DNA of 64,000 nucleotides from an uncultured Verrucomicrobiae bacterium (GTDB lineage: Bacteria; Verrucomicrobiota; Verrucomicrobiia; Limisphaerales; AAA164-E04). Within the stretch, counting starts at the first letter, position 1. The number at the start of each line of letters is the position of its first letter. A model generated the notes under the pieces. It was not told the DNA's origin and did not search any database. It saw only the letters and a list, made by a program, of their open reading frames with translations. A program made the position numbers and the translations under genes. The stretch lies in assembly GCA_951813855.1 (NCBI GenBank), contig OX638380.1, forward strand, positions 4,246,518-4,310,517. The letters run 5' to 3'. This document shows positions 1 to 9,154 of the stretch, piece after piece.

Positions 1-558
1 CTCTGGAGCTTTTGGGAGTGGCCTTGAAAAGCAAGGCCTAATTCGGAATAGCGTAGACAGCAGCTGGAAGCGGTAATTCTTCCCTAAAAACTTCAAATAG
101 GCCATATACTGCGGATTTGAGCGAATTACCAGTCCTCGCTCATGCTGGAAAATCCGGTTAGTGCCGGGAATGGGTGCTCATTTCTTGGTGAAGGGCATCG
201 ACATTGTTGTTTCCCAGATTATTTTGGTGAAAACGGTCGTTTTGTCCCACGCTTTCTTATGTCGTTCTGGTGCGCTTCCGGTCTTTGAAGGCGCGAATCA
301 AGAAGCTTTTTTTCCAAGCAGTTTGATTTCAAGTAGCGTTGATGTCCTTGGTCTGACGTTGTCATGTCGGCAATGCGCCGTAGAAGTCACCAGAGTCGAA
401 ATTACCGGCACCACGGTGCGATCCAACGGTAGCCTATTCTGAATGATGGCCGCCCGTTCCCGGAAAACGGTCGTTGGCATCCGGTTGCCCGTTTCCATCC
501 TTGAAACCCTTAACAATCCTCGCCGCTTCAACCCGGTTATCGACTGCCGCATTACTAA
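1..558. other. no recognisable gene; short hairpin near the edge
   Basis: No open frame here resembles a known family. A short perfect hairpin lies at 20-38 (GGCCTTG, 5-nt loop, CAAGGCC) without a T-run. A stretch at 306-340 resembles one at 30167-30200 in the accessory zone (same orientation, roughly 31 of 35 positions by eye), so it may belong to a small dispersed repeat family. Confidence 0.4.
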
Positions 559-882
559 CCAAGTCTTCCTCCTGTTGCAGCCAAAAATAATCCGGGACAT
601 TTGGCTCAAATGAATTTGAAATACAACAACATTACCCGGTTGGTCGGGCAGGGGGCCCTGTATCGTACTTCACAACTGTTTCCTTCGGCTCAAGTCATTT
701 TAACCGGTTCCATGGTCGATCAGAAACCCGAGCCCGTGATGTGGACTCATCGGTACGGAAAAGCTCCGGTGGTTTATTTGTCGCGTGGGCACGCGGAGGA
801 GTTCGCTCAGTTGAAATTTCAGCGGCTCTTGCGTAACGCCGTCTACCGGCTGACGACTCCAGACCAAGTGGAATTGCGTTGA
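559..882 (+). pseudogene. C-terminal remnant of a ThuA-like protein
   Basis: The frame is open from 559 (a stop precedes it at 556-558) to 882. Its last about 70 residues match the end of ThuA-like (trehalose-utilisation, glutamine-amidotransferase-fold) proteins: GALYRTSQLFPSAQVILTG, then EPVMWTHRYGKAPVVYLSRG, then a FAQLKFQRLLRNAVYRL helix. ThuA proteins are usually 200-280 aa, so most of the protein is missing, and I could not find the N-terminal part in any frame upstream. The TTG at 601 is the first possible start, but a functional short gene is unlikely. Best read as a decayed gene. Confidence 0.55.
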
Positions 883-1374
883 TTTGGACGGCGGTCCGGT
901 GCCGGGAGTGACCGGCGGCGCAAGCGTGAACGGTCTTTGCTCTCGCCGGGTTACTGCGTTTCGTTCGGTTGGTTGAATGGTTCTGTCGTTCGTTCGGGAA
1001 ACTTTGCCGGGGAGGGACCTTGGCGTGCCGTCGTTTGTGAAGAGCGATCGATTGCCGTTGATTCCTGGACTGCGGTAAATCTCACCGACTGTTTTTGGTC
1101 ATTCAATCTTTCCCCCAGAGGCTTCGATTATATCATCAGCGTGGGATTGGCCTGGCGGCTTAATCCTCTCGCCGTTTTCACCGCAGCCGAAGGGGAGTTA
1201 TTTCGATATCGCCGGTAGTGGGTGTCGTGCGGAGCGCGATGGATTCGTTTTTCCGAAAGGTGCCGCGGCGATCTCTTGCCGACGAGGTTCCACCTTTTTC
1301 GGACAAAAAACGGTGATCTCTGCACATAGTCTCGGTACGGCCTAAACCTGCCGTCGATCGACGAGTGATGGCGG
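883..1374. other. intergenic, nothing recognised
   Basis: About 490 bases between the ThuA remnant and the end of the RibD-like gene. A 93-codon open frame at 937-1218 has no family resemblance or ribosome-binding site and is treated as chance. No tRNA or convincing terminator seen. Confidence 0.4.
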
Positions 1375-2106
1375 CTATGTTTCCGGATTATCCGGTTCGG
1401 ACGATCGAGGTTCGGCAGGACTCGAACGACAGCGCCGGTAGATCAAAAAGAATTCGTTTTTGACGCGTCGTCGTTGGTGCAGTCGCCAGCGGCTGGCTTC
1501 GGCGAGGGAGCCGAAGGCCGACTCTTCGGCAATGGTTGGCGATTGCTGACCGCCGATGAGATAGGGGCAGACGGTAAGGTGAAGTTCGTCTACCAGATCC
1601 GAGCGGAACAGGGTCTGATTCAGGGTCCCGCCGCCTTCCAGCAGGAGGCGTCGGATCTCCCATTTTCGGTAGAGCCAGTCCAGAGCGTTCGACCATTCGA
1701 TCCGGTTTCCGGAACTGACGTGCAGGCCAACGGCCAGTCGCTGGTAATCGTCCCGACGTTCCGTGCTGGCCGCCGTTCCGGTCAGAACGAGAATGGGGTG
1801 GCCAGTGGTTTGGAAGAACGGCGCCTGGGGAGAGAGCGAGCCGGTACCGGTAACGGCGATTCGATAGCAGGTGCCGCGAACGTCTCGGGGCGGAGTCAAC
1901 GTGGCTTGGTCTCGATCGATCGTGCGGGCGCCACAGAGAATTCCGTCGACGGTTCCTCGCAAGCGATTGAAATTGGCCGAATCGGCCTCCGATCCGAATT
2001 GCGAGAATCCGTCCGGGAAGGTCGCGATTTTGCCGTCGGCGGACATGGCCATGTTCGCCAGCACGAAGGGGCGCCGCTTCGGTTCGGATGGAATGTCGCC
2101 GGTCAT
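1375..2106 (-). CDS. RibD C-terminal domain / dihydrofolate-reductase-like reductase
   Basis: 243 aa, forming one RibD-C (DHFR-fold) reductase domain. The N-terminus has the family's FVLANMAMSADGKIA strand-loop, followed by a GTVDGILCGARTI segment and, near residue 155, a LLLEGGGTLNQTLF motif typical of NADPH-dependent pyrimidine reductases of riboflavin synthesis. There is no fused cytidine-deaminase domain, so this is the stand-alone form, which may act in riboflavin synthesis or on another pteridine-like substrate. Its ATG overlaps the queA stop as ATGA (2103-2106), so it is translationally coupled to and co-transcribed with queA. Exact substrate is inference. Confidence 0.85.
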   Translation of the reverse strand: MTGDIPSEPKRRPFVLANMAMSADGKIATFPDGFSQFGSEADSANFNRLRGTVDGILCGARTIDRDQATLTPPRDVRGTCYRIAVTGTGSLSPQAPFFQTTGHPILVLTGTAASTERRDDYQRLAVGLHVSSGNRIEWSNALDWLYRKWEIRRLLLEGGGTLNQTLFRSDLVDELHLTVCPYLIGGQQSPTIAEESAFGSLAEASRWRLHQRRRVKNEFFLIYRRCRSSPAEPRSSEPDNPET

Positions 2107-3194
2107 TCGATGAACATGGCATCGCCGTAACTGTAGAAGCGGTAATGGTTCCGAATCGCTTCGGCATACGCCCGGTGGATGGTTTGGATCCCGTTGAGTT
2201 TTCCCGGCGAAGCGAAGGCACTGACGAGCATCAGCAAGCTGGATTTGGGGAGGTGGAAATTAGTCAGCAACGCGTCGGTCATTTGAAATTGCCGGGGCGG
2301 GTAGACGAAGAGGTCGGTGCGGCCATGTCGGGATTCGAGGGGAAAACCGGTCGCGGCGGCGACGGTTTCCAACACCCTGAGAGCGGTAGTGCCGACGGCG
2401 ATTACGCGACTGCCGTTTTTCCTCGCTTCGTTCAGGATCCGGGCCGACGATTCGGACAGGTGAAAGGACTCTTCGTGCATGCGATGGTGTTCGATTCGGT
2501 CTGTTCTGATCGGCACGAAAGTCCCTAATCCGATGTGCAGGGTGACGGGAACTATTCGAATGTCTCGCCGTTGGAGGCGGCTCAGAAAGTCCGTCGAAAA
2601 ATGCAACCCCGCGGTGGGGGCGGCCACCGAACCGGGATGGCGGGCGTAGACCGTTTGATAGCGCTCGAGATCGTCGGCTTGGCGGGGTTCCTTGCGTTTG
2701 ATGTAGGGCGGCAAGGGAGGACTTCCGTAGTGTTCGAGAATGTCCCGGAGACGGCACCCGGCGAACCGGATCAGGAACTGGCCGTTCGTCCGTTTTTGGA
2801 GCACTTCGAAATCGATGGGGGCGTGCCGGTCGTCGTGCGAGACGACGGTTCCTCGACTGCCCGGCGGCATTCGCTTTCCGGGTTTCAGCAGCGCCCACCA
2901 ATCGCCGGTTTCGGTCTCTTCCAGCAGCAAAATCTCCAGGGAACCTCCGGTCGGTCGCTTCTGTCCGCGCAAGCTCGCCGGGATGACCCGGGTGTCGTTG
3001 ACGACCAAAACGTCGTCGGCTCGTAGCCGATTTTCCAGATCGCAAAACCGAAAATGGCGTAGAGTACTCTGGGATCGATCGAGCGTCATCAATCGGGATT
3101 CGTGACGGACGGGAACCGGTTTCCGGGCGATCAGCCGCTCCGGCAGTTCGTAATTGAACTGTTCCAGTTTTAAGAATTCGCCTGCCGAGGTCAT
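2103..3194 (-). CDS. queA: S-adenosylmethionine:tRNA ribosyltransferase-isomerase QueA
   Basis: 363 aa, normal length for QueA, which transfers and isomerises the ribosyl part of SAM onto 7-aminomethyl-7-deazaguanine at tRNA position 34 to make epoxyqueuosine. Conserved blocks are present: ADDVLVVNDTRVIPASL near residue 60, GSVAAPTAGLHFS near 190, VTLHIGLGTFVP near 220, and NFHLPKSSLLMLVSAF near 325. First gene of a two-gene minus-strand operon with the RibD-like gene. Divergent from mraZ and sharing the 3195-3381 control region. Confidence 0.96.
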   Translation of the reverse strand: MTSAGEFLKLEQFNYELPERLIARKPVPVRHESRLMTLDRSQSTLRHFRFCDLENRLRADDVLVVNDTRVIPASLRGQKRPTGGSLEILLLEETETGDWWALLKPGKRMPPGSRGTVVSHDDRHAPIDFEVLQKRTNGQFLIRFAGCRLRDILEHYGSPPLPPYIKRKEPRQADDLERYQTVYARHPGSVAAPTAGLHFSTDFLSRLQRRDIRIVPVTLHIGLGTFVPIRTDRIEHHRMHEESFHLSESSARILNEARKNGSRVIAVGTTALRVLETVAAATGFPLESRHGRTDLFVYPPRQFQMTDALLTNFHLPKSSLLMLVSAFASPGKLNGIQTIHRAYAEAIRNHYRFYSYGDAMFIE

Positions 3195-3296
3195 GCCGTC
3201 TGGAACGCTAGAGTCTATCGAAAGGCGAGCGGATTCAATCCGATATTCCCTGGACCGGGAGCGAAAGATATCGGATGGTTAATTCCAGGTTCTAAG

Positions 3297-3325
3297 TTGA
3301 CATTTGGGAGGCTTTGGGGGATTGT
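3297..3325 (+). promoter_or_regulatory. candidate promoter of the dcw cluster
   Basis: A perfect -35 hexamer TTGACA lies at 3297-3302. With a 17-bp spacer the -10 would be GATTGT at 3320-3325, a weak match. It sits about 60 bases upstream of the mraZ start and is overlapped by the putative MraZ operator. This is prediction from sequence only. Confidence 0.4.
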
Positions 3326-3359
3326 GTAGCGAAATGTCTCAAAGTGTGGAGTAGTGGGG
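3305..3359 (+). promoter_or_regulatory. putative MraZ operator: six TGNNN units at exact 10-bp spacing
   Basis: Units begin at 3305 (TGGGA), 3315 (TGGGG), 3325 (TGTAG), 3335 (TGTCT), 3345 (TGTGG) and 3355 (TGGGG), each separated by 5 bases. MraZ proteins of other bacteria bind TGGGN repeats with 5-nt spacers upstream of their own gene, so both arrangement and position fit autoregulation of the cluster. The middle units are degenerate. The array covers the likely -10 and the transcript start. Confidence 0.6.
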
Positions 3360-3381
3360 GATTTGTGCAGATGACGCAATA

Positions 3382-3855
3382 ATGCCCGAAAGCGTGGAAA
3401 ATTCTGAAAGCCAAGTGTTTTTCTTCTGTTCCGAATACGAATTCGGAATCGACGACAAGCGACGGCTGCAAATACCCGCCAAATGGCGGAAGGTGCCGGG
3501 GGTCGCGTCGCTTTCCCTGCTGATCTGGCCGAAAATGAAACATCAGGAATCCTACATTCTCGCCATGCCCCCCAAGGTCTTTTTGAAACTGAAAACGCAA
3601 GTGGAGGAGATGCCTTTCGGCGAAACGAACGCCGATACCTTGCGCCGGACTTTGGGCGCCCGGCTGGATCAGGTCACGATGGACAGCGCCTATCGGATTT
3701 GCCTGTCCGAAAGAATGGTCAAGGTCGCCGGTTTGAAGAAACGGGCCCTGCTGGTCGGTGCCATGGACCGGTTCCAAATCTGGGATCCGGAACGCTACGC
3801 CAAGACCAGCGACCAGGACGAATCGCAATACGAAGAATTGATTCAACGCATCTAG
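3382..3855 (+). CDS. mraZ: MraZ transcriptional regulator of the dcw cluster
   Basis: 157 aa, the usual MraZ length. The protein has two SpoVT/AbrB-like halves, each with the DxxxR signature: DDKRRLQIPAKWR near residue 25 and MDSAYRICLSERM near 100. MraZ forms a ring-shaped DNA-binding oligomer that represses its own operon. First gene of the cluster and preceded by the TGNNN array. A poorly matching ribosome-binding site precedes the ATG. A small unknown gene follows after 4 bases. Confidence 0.93.
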   Translation: MPESVENSESQVFFFCSEYEFGIDDKRRLQIPAKWRKVPGVASLSLLIWPKMKHQESYILAMPPKVFLKLKTQVEEMPFGETNADTLRRTLGARLDQVTMDSAYRICLSERMVKVAGLKKRALLVGAMDRFQIWDPERYAKTSDQDESQYEELIQRI

Positions 3856-3859
3856 CATT

Positions 3860-4282
3860 ATGAGCCAATACCATACCCAGTCGGTTCTTCGAAAAGGAGA
3901 AATCGAATTGGCGGGAGAGGAGCAACCGTTGACGACGAAGGTCGGCGGGCACTTGGGCGAATACGGTGAATCGTTAGCGAGTCCGGACCGCGTCGAATCG
4001 GCTGCCCGGACCGAACGAACCGAGGAAACGCCCGCAGCTGTTCCGGCGTCGCCGGCGCGACCGCAGAGCGAGGCTCGGGCCAAGAAGCGAAGGCGTCCGG
4101 AATTGCGGCTGGAGGGGTTCAAGGTCAAGCGCAACGATCTGTGGACATCGGACTGGGACGTTCGGGTCGGCGACTCGAAATGCTTGGAATTCAATTTGCG
4201 CCCCTTGGGGCGGCCCCGGCAATCCTATCTTTCGCGGACGATCCATTCTTTGCTGAGGAAGCTGGAGAGTTTTTGGAAATAG
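3860..4282 (+). CDS. uncharacterised 140-aa basic protein between mraZ and rsmH
   Basis: I do not recognise this protein. It lies 4 bases after mraZ and 13 bases before rsmH in the same direction, so it should be co-transcribed with them. It has no signal peptide or membrane segment. Residues about 45-75 are a low-complexity Ala/Pro/Glu-rich linker, followed by a KKRRR patch and a C-terminal half rich in Arg, Lys and aromatic residues (LWTSDWDVRVGD, then SLLRKLESFWK), which could bind nucleic acid or a membrane partner. Other dcw clusters do not carry a gene at this place as far as I know. It could be a lineage-specific division gene. Confidence 0.65.
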   Translation: MSQYHTQSVLRKGEIELAGEEQPLTTKVGGHLGEYGESLASPDRVESAARTERTEETPAAVPASPARPQSEARAKKRRRPELRLEGFKVKRNDLWTSDWDVRVGDSKCLEFNLRPLGRPRQSYLSRTIHSLLRKLESFWK

Positions 4283-4295
4283 GCGGATCGGGAAA

Positions 4296-5270
4296 GTGTC
4301 CGGATTCGGTCACACAGCGGTTCTGCTGCTCGAAGTGGTCGAACGGTTGGCGCCCCAAACCTCGGGGAGGTATTTGGATGCCACGATCGGGGGAGGCGGA
4401 CACGCGGAGGCCTTGTTGGAGGCCTCCAGCCCCGGCGGTCGGTTGCTTGGTTGCGACCGGGACGAGGAAGCGGTGAAAGCCGCACGGGAACGGTTGGAAG
4501 GGTACGGTGAGAGATGCGAGGTTCGGCGAATGCATTACGCCGATTTGGACGAATGGTTGGAACCGAAGAGCGTTGACGGAGCGGTCATGGATTTGGGAGT
4601 GAGTTCGCATCAGTTCGATACGGCCGAGCGGGGCTTTAGCTTGCGCCAGGCCGGACCGTTGGACATGCGGATGGACCGGAGCGGCGGCGTGACGGCCGCG
4701 GAGTTGATCGGCGAATTGGAGGAAAAGGAATTGGCCCGGTTGTTTTTCGAATACGGCGGCGAGGTTCGTTCGCGGCGATTGGCTAAGGCCGTCGTTTCGG
4801 CCCGCCGGGAAAAACGCTTCGAATCGACCTTGCAGTTGGCCGGACTCGCGGAGCGGGTGTTGCCTCGCCGAGGGGCGCTCCATCCGGCGACCCGAATGTT
4901 CCAAGCGCTGCGCATCGCCGTGAATGACGAATTGGAAGGCCTGGACCGCGGCTTGCGGACGGTCTGGTCCCTGCTTAAGGACGGGGGCCGTTTGGCGGTG
5001 ATCACGTTTCATTCCGCCGAGGCCAGAAGGGTCAAGATTTTCGCTCGGCAGCGCGCTGCCGCCTGGGAGCCCGTAGCGGACGGAAGCGTGACGGGAGCCA
5101 GACGGCCGAAGCCGGTGGAGTTGCGGTGGGTCGCGCCCCGCGTCGTCTTTCCGAAAAGGGACGAAGTGCGAACGAACGCTCGGGCTCGGAGCGCTCAATT
5201 GCGAGTGATGGAGAAGTTGTCATCCGGCGATCACCTAAGAACAACAGGAGTGAAAACGAAGTTATGGTGA
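4296..5270 (+). CDS. rsmH: 16S rRNA (cytosine1402-N4)-methyltransferase RsmH (MraW)
   Basis: 324 aa starting at GTG 4296, chosen because GHTAVLLLEVVERL aligns with the family's N-terminus. SAM-binding motif RYLDATIGGGGHAEALLE at about residue 25-42. Other RsmH blocks: MDLGVSSHQFDTAERGFS, ALRIAVNDELE and GGRLAVITFHSAEARRVK (the usual FHSLEDR appears as FHSAEAR). It methylates C1402 of 16S rRNA in the ribosomal P site. The last bases overlap the ftsL start. Confidence 0.95.
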   Translation: MSGFGHTAVLLLEVVERLAPQTSGRYLDATIGGGGHAEALLEASSPGGRLLGCDRDEEAVKAARERLEGYGERCEVRRMHYADLDEWLEPKSVDGAVMDLGVSSHQFDTAERGFSLRQAGPLDMRMDRSGGVTAAELIGELEEKELARLFFEYGGEVRSRRLAKAVVSARREKRFESTLQLAGLAERVLPRRGALHPATRMFQALRIAVNDELEGLDRGLRTVWSLLKDGGRLAVITFHSAEARRVKIFARQRAAAWEPVADGSVTGARRPKPVELRWVAPRVVFPKRDEVRTNARARSAQLRVMEKLSSGDHLRTTGVKTKLW

Positions 5271-5674
5271 AAAACAGTCGTGAAGGAGCCATCGTCGCCA
5301 ATTGGTTTGTCAAGGCGCTCATCGTTTGCCTGTTCGTGGGACTGAGCAGCGTGGGCTATCTGTGGCAGAAAAGCCAGGTCCACCGGTTGGGACAGCAAAT
5401 CCGCACTTTGGAAAAGGAATTGGACCGGCTCGAAAAGAGCAACGAGACGCTGCGGCAACGCTACTCGACGTTGATGTCGCAATCGGAATTGCGGCGCCGG
5501 GTCAAGGAATACGATTTGAAACTGCGCGAACCGGCTCCGGAGCAGATCCTCCGGATCAAGGATGCGCCGAAAGAGGAACAGCGGGTTGCGTCCGGCAAGC
5601 CGAAAGCGAAGGTGCAACCCCGCGCCGCGGGCCAGGGGGCCGAAATGTTCGGGATGAAGCAGGCCAAGCCATGA
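5264..5674 (+). CDS. ftsL: FtsL-like bitopic division protein
   Basis: 136 aa from ATG 5264, with an AGGAG 13 bases upstream; it overlaps rsmH by 7 nt. The frame is open further upstream, but that part is the rsmH gene read out of frame. A short cytoplasmic N-terminus leads into a membrane segment (ALIVCLFVGLSSVGYLW, residues about 16-33), followed by a heptad-rich coiled coil (about 35-80) and a basic low-complexity tail. This is the FtsL/DivIC architecture. Assignment rests on topology and on position between rsmH and ftsI rather than on sequence signature. Confidence 0.8.
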   Translation: MVKNSREGAIVANWFVKALIVCLFVGLSSVGYLWQKSQVHRLGQQIRTLEKELDRLEKSNETLRQRYSTLMSQSELRRRVKEYDLKLREPAPEQILRIKDAPKEEQRVASGKPKAKVQPRAAGQGAEMFGMKQAKP

Positions 5675-5711
5675 GGGCGAGGGTGATCGAACCGAGGAGC
5701 GAGGGAAGTTG

Positions 5712-7628
5712 ATGGCTAATCTGCCCCAGATGCGTCGGCTGAAGTTGTTCAGCGTGTTTTTGTTGTTGGGCTTCGCTTTCCTGCTCGGACGGTTGGTCTA
5801 CATTCAAATCGTGCTGCATGACGAGCTGCGGGACAAGGCTTCCCGTTACAGCGAGAGAACCTACGTCAAACAGACTCGCCGGGGCGATATTTTCGATCGC
5901 AACGGTTTGTTGCTGGCCGGTTCCCAACGCCTCAAGATTCTCTGCGCCGATCCGAGCCGCATCGGCAAATACTACCGGCCGTTGGGGAAGACCTTGGCCA
6001 AATATCTCGAGGTGGACGAGGAAGCCTTGATCGAACGGCTGCGGCCCAAGGAGCACATCAATTCGGCGGGCGTCAAGGTGATCGATCCGCACGTGCGGTT
6101 ACGGGTGAGAGTGACCGGAGCCGAGTGGGAGGCGCTTTCCAAACTCCTGGCCAACATGAAGGTCGAAGGCGAGGACAGCCTGCCGGAGGAGGAACGTAAA
6201 TTCCTGGAAGTGATGCGCCGGAAGGCGATCTTCGCCGAATCGTTGGAAAGTTACCGCCGCAGTTATCTCAACGGGCAGTTGGCGGCTCACGTATTGGGCT
6301 TCGTGCAGACTCGCGAACGCACCGTCAGAGGGCAACCGGTGTTTTACGCCGCCGGTCAAATGGGCGTCGAAAAAATCTTCGACAAGCATCTGCAGGGCAC
6401 TTTGGGCTGGCGAACAACCGAAACCGACAGCCGGCGCCGCGAATTGGTGGCCTTCCGGAGCATGGAGGTCGATGCGAGAGCGGGATTGGACATTCACCTG
6501 ACCATCGATTCCGGCGTGCAGGCGATCGTCGAGGAGGAACTCGCCAAGGGGGTGGAACGCTCCGACCCGATGACGGCGACGGTGGTCGTCGTACAGCCGC
6601 GGACCGGCGAGATCCTGGCACTGGCCAATTATCCTACATTTGATCCGAACCGCTACGGCGAGTTCCCGGTGGCGAACCGCCGCAACCGCGCCATCAGCGA
6701 TCAGTTCGAGCCGGGTTCCACTTTCAAGACGATTTCGGTCGCCGCGGCGCTCGACCAGGGCGTGACGTCGATCGACACCATGTATGATTGCGAAAACGGT
6801 TACATCCGTTTCATGGGCAAGGCGTTGCGCGACGACCATCGCTACGGGATGCTGTCGACGAGCGACATCGTCAAGAAATCCTCCAACATCGGCACCTTCA
6901 AGATCGTCCGCGAACTGGGCGTGGAAAAACTCTACCGTTCCTTGAAGCATTTCGGCATCGGCACGCGCTCGGGCATTACACTGACTTCCGAGCGTTCCGG
7001 CTTGCTCCGGAAACCCGACGATTGGTCCGGTTTGTCGATTTCTCGCATTCCCATCGGTTATGAGGTGGCCGTCACGCCTTTGCAGATTACGATGGCGGTC
7101 GCGGCGATCGCTAATGGCGGTTGGTTGATGCGTCCGAGAATCGTACGGCATCTTTCGGACGAAGACGGCAAACCGGCCGTGCGCTTTTCGCCGGAAGTCA
7201 TTCGGCGGGCGATTTCCGAGAAAGCGGCTCGGGAGATGACCGGGGCGATGGAAACGGTCGTCGAGCAAGGCGGCACCGCGACCCGGGCCAAACTGAAGCA
7301 TTACACGGTCGCCGGCAAGACCGGCACGGCGCGCAAATTCGTTCCGGGCGTAGGGTACACCCGGACGAAGTACTACGCTTCGTTCATTGGTTTTTTGCCC
7401 AGCGAAAAACCCGAGCTCGTCATCTCAGTGATTTTCAATGAACCCAAAGGCAGCATTTACGGCGGGGTGATTGCCGGGCCGGTGTTCCGGGAAATCGCCA
7501 GACGTGCGGCCAGTTATCTCGATATTCGGCCGTCGTCCGAACTGATCGAATCAACCGAGACTCCGCGGCCGATGGAAATGACCTCGGCGGCGCCCGGCGT
7601 CCCGAACGAGGAGGCAACGAGGCCATGA
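5712..7628 (+). CDS. ftsI: peptidoglycan transpeptidase FtsI (class B PBP3)
   Basis: 638 aa from ATG 5712 (preceded by GAGGGA); a TTG immediately upstream is less likely. One N-terminal membrane anchor (residues about 9-30), a PBP dimerisation domain starting with RRGDIFDRNG, then the transpeptidase domain with the three penicillin-binding motifs: STFK near residue 336, SSN near 390 and KTGT near 536. No PASTA domain. It cross-links septal peptidoglycan with FtsW as the glycosyltransferase partner. Its stop overlaps the murE start as ATGA. Confidence 0.95.
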   Translation: MANLPQMRRLKLFSVFLLLGFAFLLGRLVYIQIVLHDELRDKASRYSERTYVKQTRRGDIFDRNGLLLAGSQRLKILCADPSRIGKYYRPLGKTLAKYLEVDEEALIERLRPKEHINSAGVKVIDPHVRLRVRVTGAEWEALSKLLANMKVEGEDSLPEEERKFLEVMRRKAIFAESLESYRRSYLNGQLAAHVLGFVQTRERTVRGQPVFYAAGQMGVEKIFDKHLQGTLGWRTTETDSRRRELVAFRSMEVDARAGLDIHLTIDSGVQAIVEEELAKGVERSDPMTATVVVVQPRTGEILALANYPTFDPNRYGEFPVANRRNRAISDQFEPGSTFKTISVAAALDQGVTSIDTMYDCENGYIRFMGKALRDDHRYGMLSTSDIVKKSSNIGTFKIVRELGVEKLYRSLKHFGIGTRSGITLTSERSGLLRKPDDWSGLSISRIPIGYEVAVTPLQITMAVAAIANGGWLMRPRIVRHLSDEDGKPAVRFSPEVIRRAISEKAAREMTGAMETVVEQGGTATRAKLKHYTVAGKTGTARKFVPGVGYTRTKYYASFIGFLPSEKPELVISVIFNEPKGSIYGGVIAGPVFREIARRAASYLDIRPSSELIESTETPRPMEMTSAAPGVPNEEATRP

Positions 7629-9154
7629 GCGAATTAGGCGGGGTCAAGTTGCGGTCGCTGGAGGATTTGCTTTCCGAATTGCCGGAAGTAGGCGCCCTCA
7701 ATCATGGCCCCGTCAAAGTCACCGGAGTGACGTGCGATTCCCGGGAGGTCAAACCCGGGATGATCTTCGTGGCCGTGGACGGCAGCCGAGCCGACGGAAC
7801 GAAGTTTATCGGGGACGCGATAGCCCGGGGAGCCAGCGTGGTCGTGAGCGGCGACGCTCAGTTCGATCATGCGGGATGCGTTCATTTGCCGGTCGCCGAT
7901 CCCCGGAGGACTCTCTCTTCCTTGGCCGCGGCCTGGAACGAGCATCCCAGCCGAACCTTAAAGTGCGTCGGCGTGACCGGAACTAACGGCAAGACGAGCG
8001 TCTGCTTTTTGATCCGGCATATTCTCCGGTGGCACGAGGTGCGTTGCGGCTTGATCGGCACCGTCAGATACGAAGTCGGCGACCGCATCCTGCCGGCGAG
8101 CCGCACCACCCCCGACGCCGTGCAGACGCAGGGCCTGTTGCGGAACATGGTCGAGGCCGGATGCCAGCGGGCGGTTATGGAAGTCAGTTCCCACGCGTTG
8201 GAACAACACCGGGTGGCCGACGTGAGTTTTCAATCGGCGGCCTTTACCAATCTTACCCGCGATCATTTGGATTATCATGGAGACTCCGAATCCTATTATC
8301 TCGCAAAACGGCGCTTGTTCGAAATCCTGTCCGACACCAGCGGCACGGCCATCGTCAACGACGACGACGCCTACGGCCGGCAATTGGTCAAGGACTTGCC
8401 GGAGTTGACCGCGAAAACCTTTAGCGTGCGATCGTCGCCTACGGCCGATTATGCGGCGCTCAACATTGTTCCGACGCCGGCCGGCAAGCGGTTCGAGTTG
8501 CTCACGGAGGGCGAACGCTGGCCGGTGACGTTGCCGTTGATCGGCGACCATAATATCCAGAATGCCCTGGCCGCGATCGGATTGGTGCGAACGATGGGTT
8601 ACGAAATGTCCGGCGCTCTCGAAGCGCTACAAACGATGCCGGGCATACCCGGCAGATTGGAGCGGGTCGACTGCGGACAACCGTTTGCGGTGTTCGTCGA
8701 TTACGCCCACACCGCTGACGCCTTGCGACGGGTTTTGGATACGTTGAAGTCCCAGTCGCCTCGCCGTTTGTTATTGCTGTTCGGTTGCGGCGGCGATCGG
8801 GACGAGGGCAAGCGGAGCGAAATGGGGCGCATTGCCGACGAACTGACCGATCGGTTTTGGCTTACCAACGATAATCCGCGGCACGAAGATCCCGGCGACA
8901 TCGTGAATCATATTTTGGAGGGCGTCGATCGGAAGCGGACCGGTAAATGGGAGATCGAATACGATCGCCGGCAGGCCATCGCAGGCGTATTGGGCGAAGC
9001 CGAGCCGGGGGATACCGTGTTGATCGCTGGCAAGGGCCACGAGACCAGCCAGGAGATCGACGGAGCCATCATTCCGTTCGACGATCGCCGGTATGTGGAA
9101 GAGAACTTGAATGGGCTCGGTTACGATTCGGGCGCAGCGCAATCGATTTCGTGA
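7625..9154 (+). CDS. murE: UDP-MurNAc-tripeptide synthetase MurE
   Basis: 509 aa Mur ligase with the N-terminal UDP-binding domain (VTGVTCDSREVKPGMIFVAV), the ATP loop GVTGTNGKTS with Lys near residue 123, and the C-terminal domain. The DNPRHEDP motif near residue 416 is the signature for meso-diaminopimelate-adding enzymes, so the peptidoglycan is predicted to be of the mDAP type. Overlaps ftsI by 4 nt at its start and murF by 1 nt at its end. Confidence 0.95.
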   Translation: MSELGGVKLRSLEDLLSELPEVGALNHGPVKVTGVTCDSREVKPGMIFVAVDGSRADGTKFIGDAIARGASVVVSGDAQFDHAGCVHLPVADPRRTLSSLAAAWNEHPSRTLKCVGVTGTNGKTSVCFLIRHILRWHEVRCGLIGTVRYEVGDRILPASRTTPDAVQTQGLLRNMVEAGCQRAVMEVSSHALEQHRVADVSFQSAAFTNLTRDHLDYHGDSESYYLAKRRLFEILSDTSGTAIVNDDDAYGRQLVKDLPELTAKTFSVRSSPTADYAALNIVPTPAGKRFELLTEGERWPVTLPLIGDHNIQNALAAIGLVRTMGYEMSGALEALQTMPGIPGRLERVDCGQPFAVFVDYAHTADALRRVLDTLKSQSPRRLLLLFGCGGDRDEGKRSEMGRIADELTDRFWLTNDNPRHEDPGDIVNHILEGVDRKRTGKWEIEYDRRQAIAGVLGEAEPGDTVLIAGKGHETSQEIDGAIIPFDDRRYVEENLNGLGYDSGAAQSIS

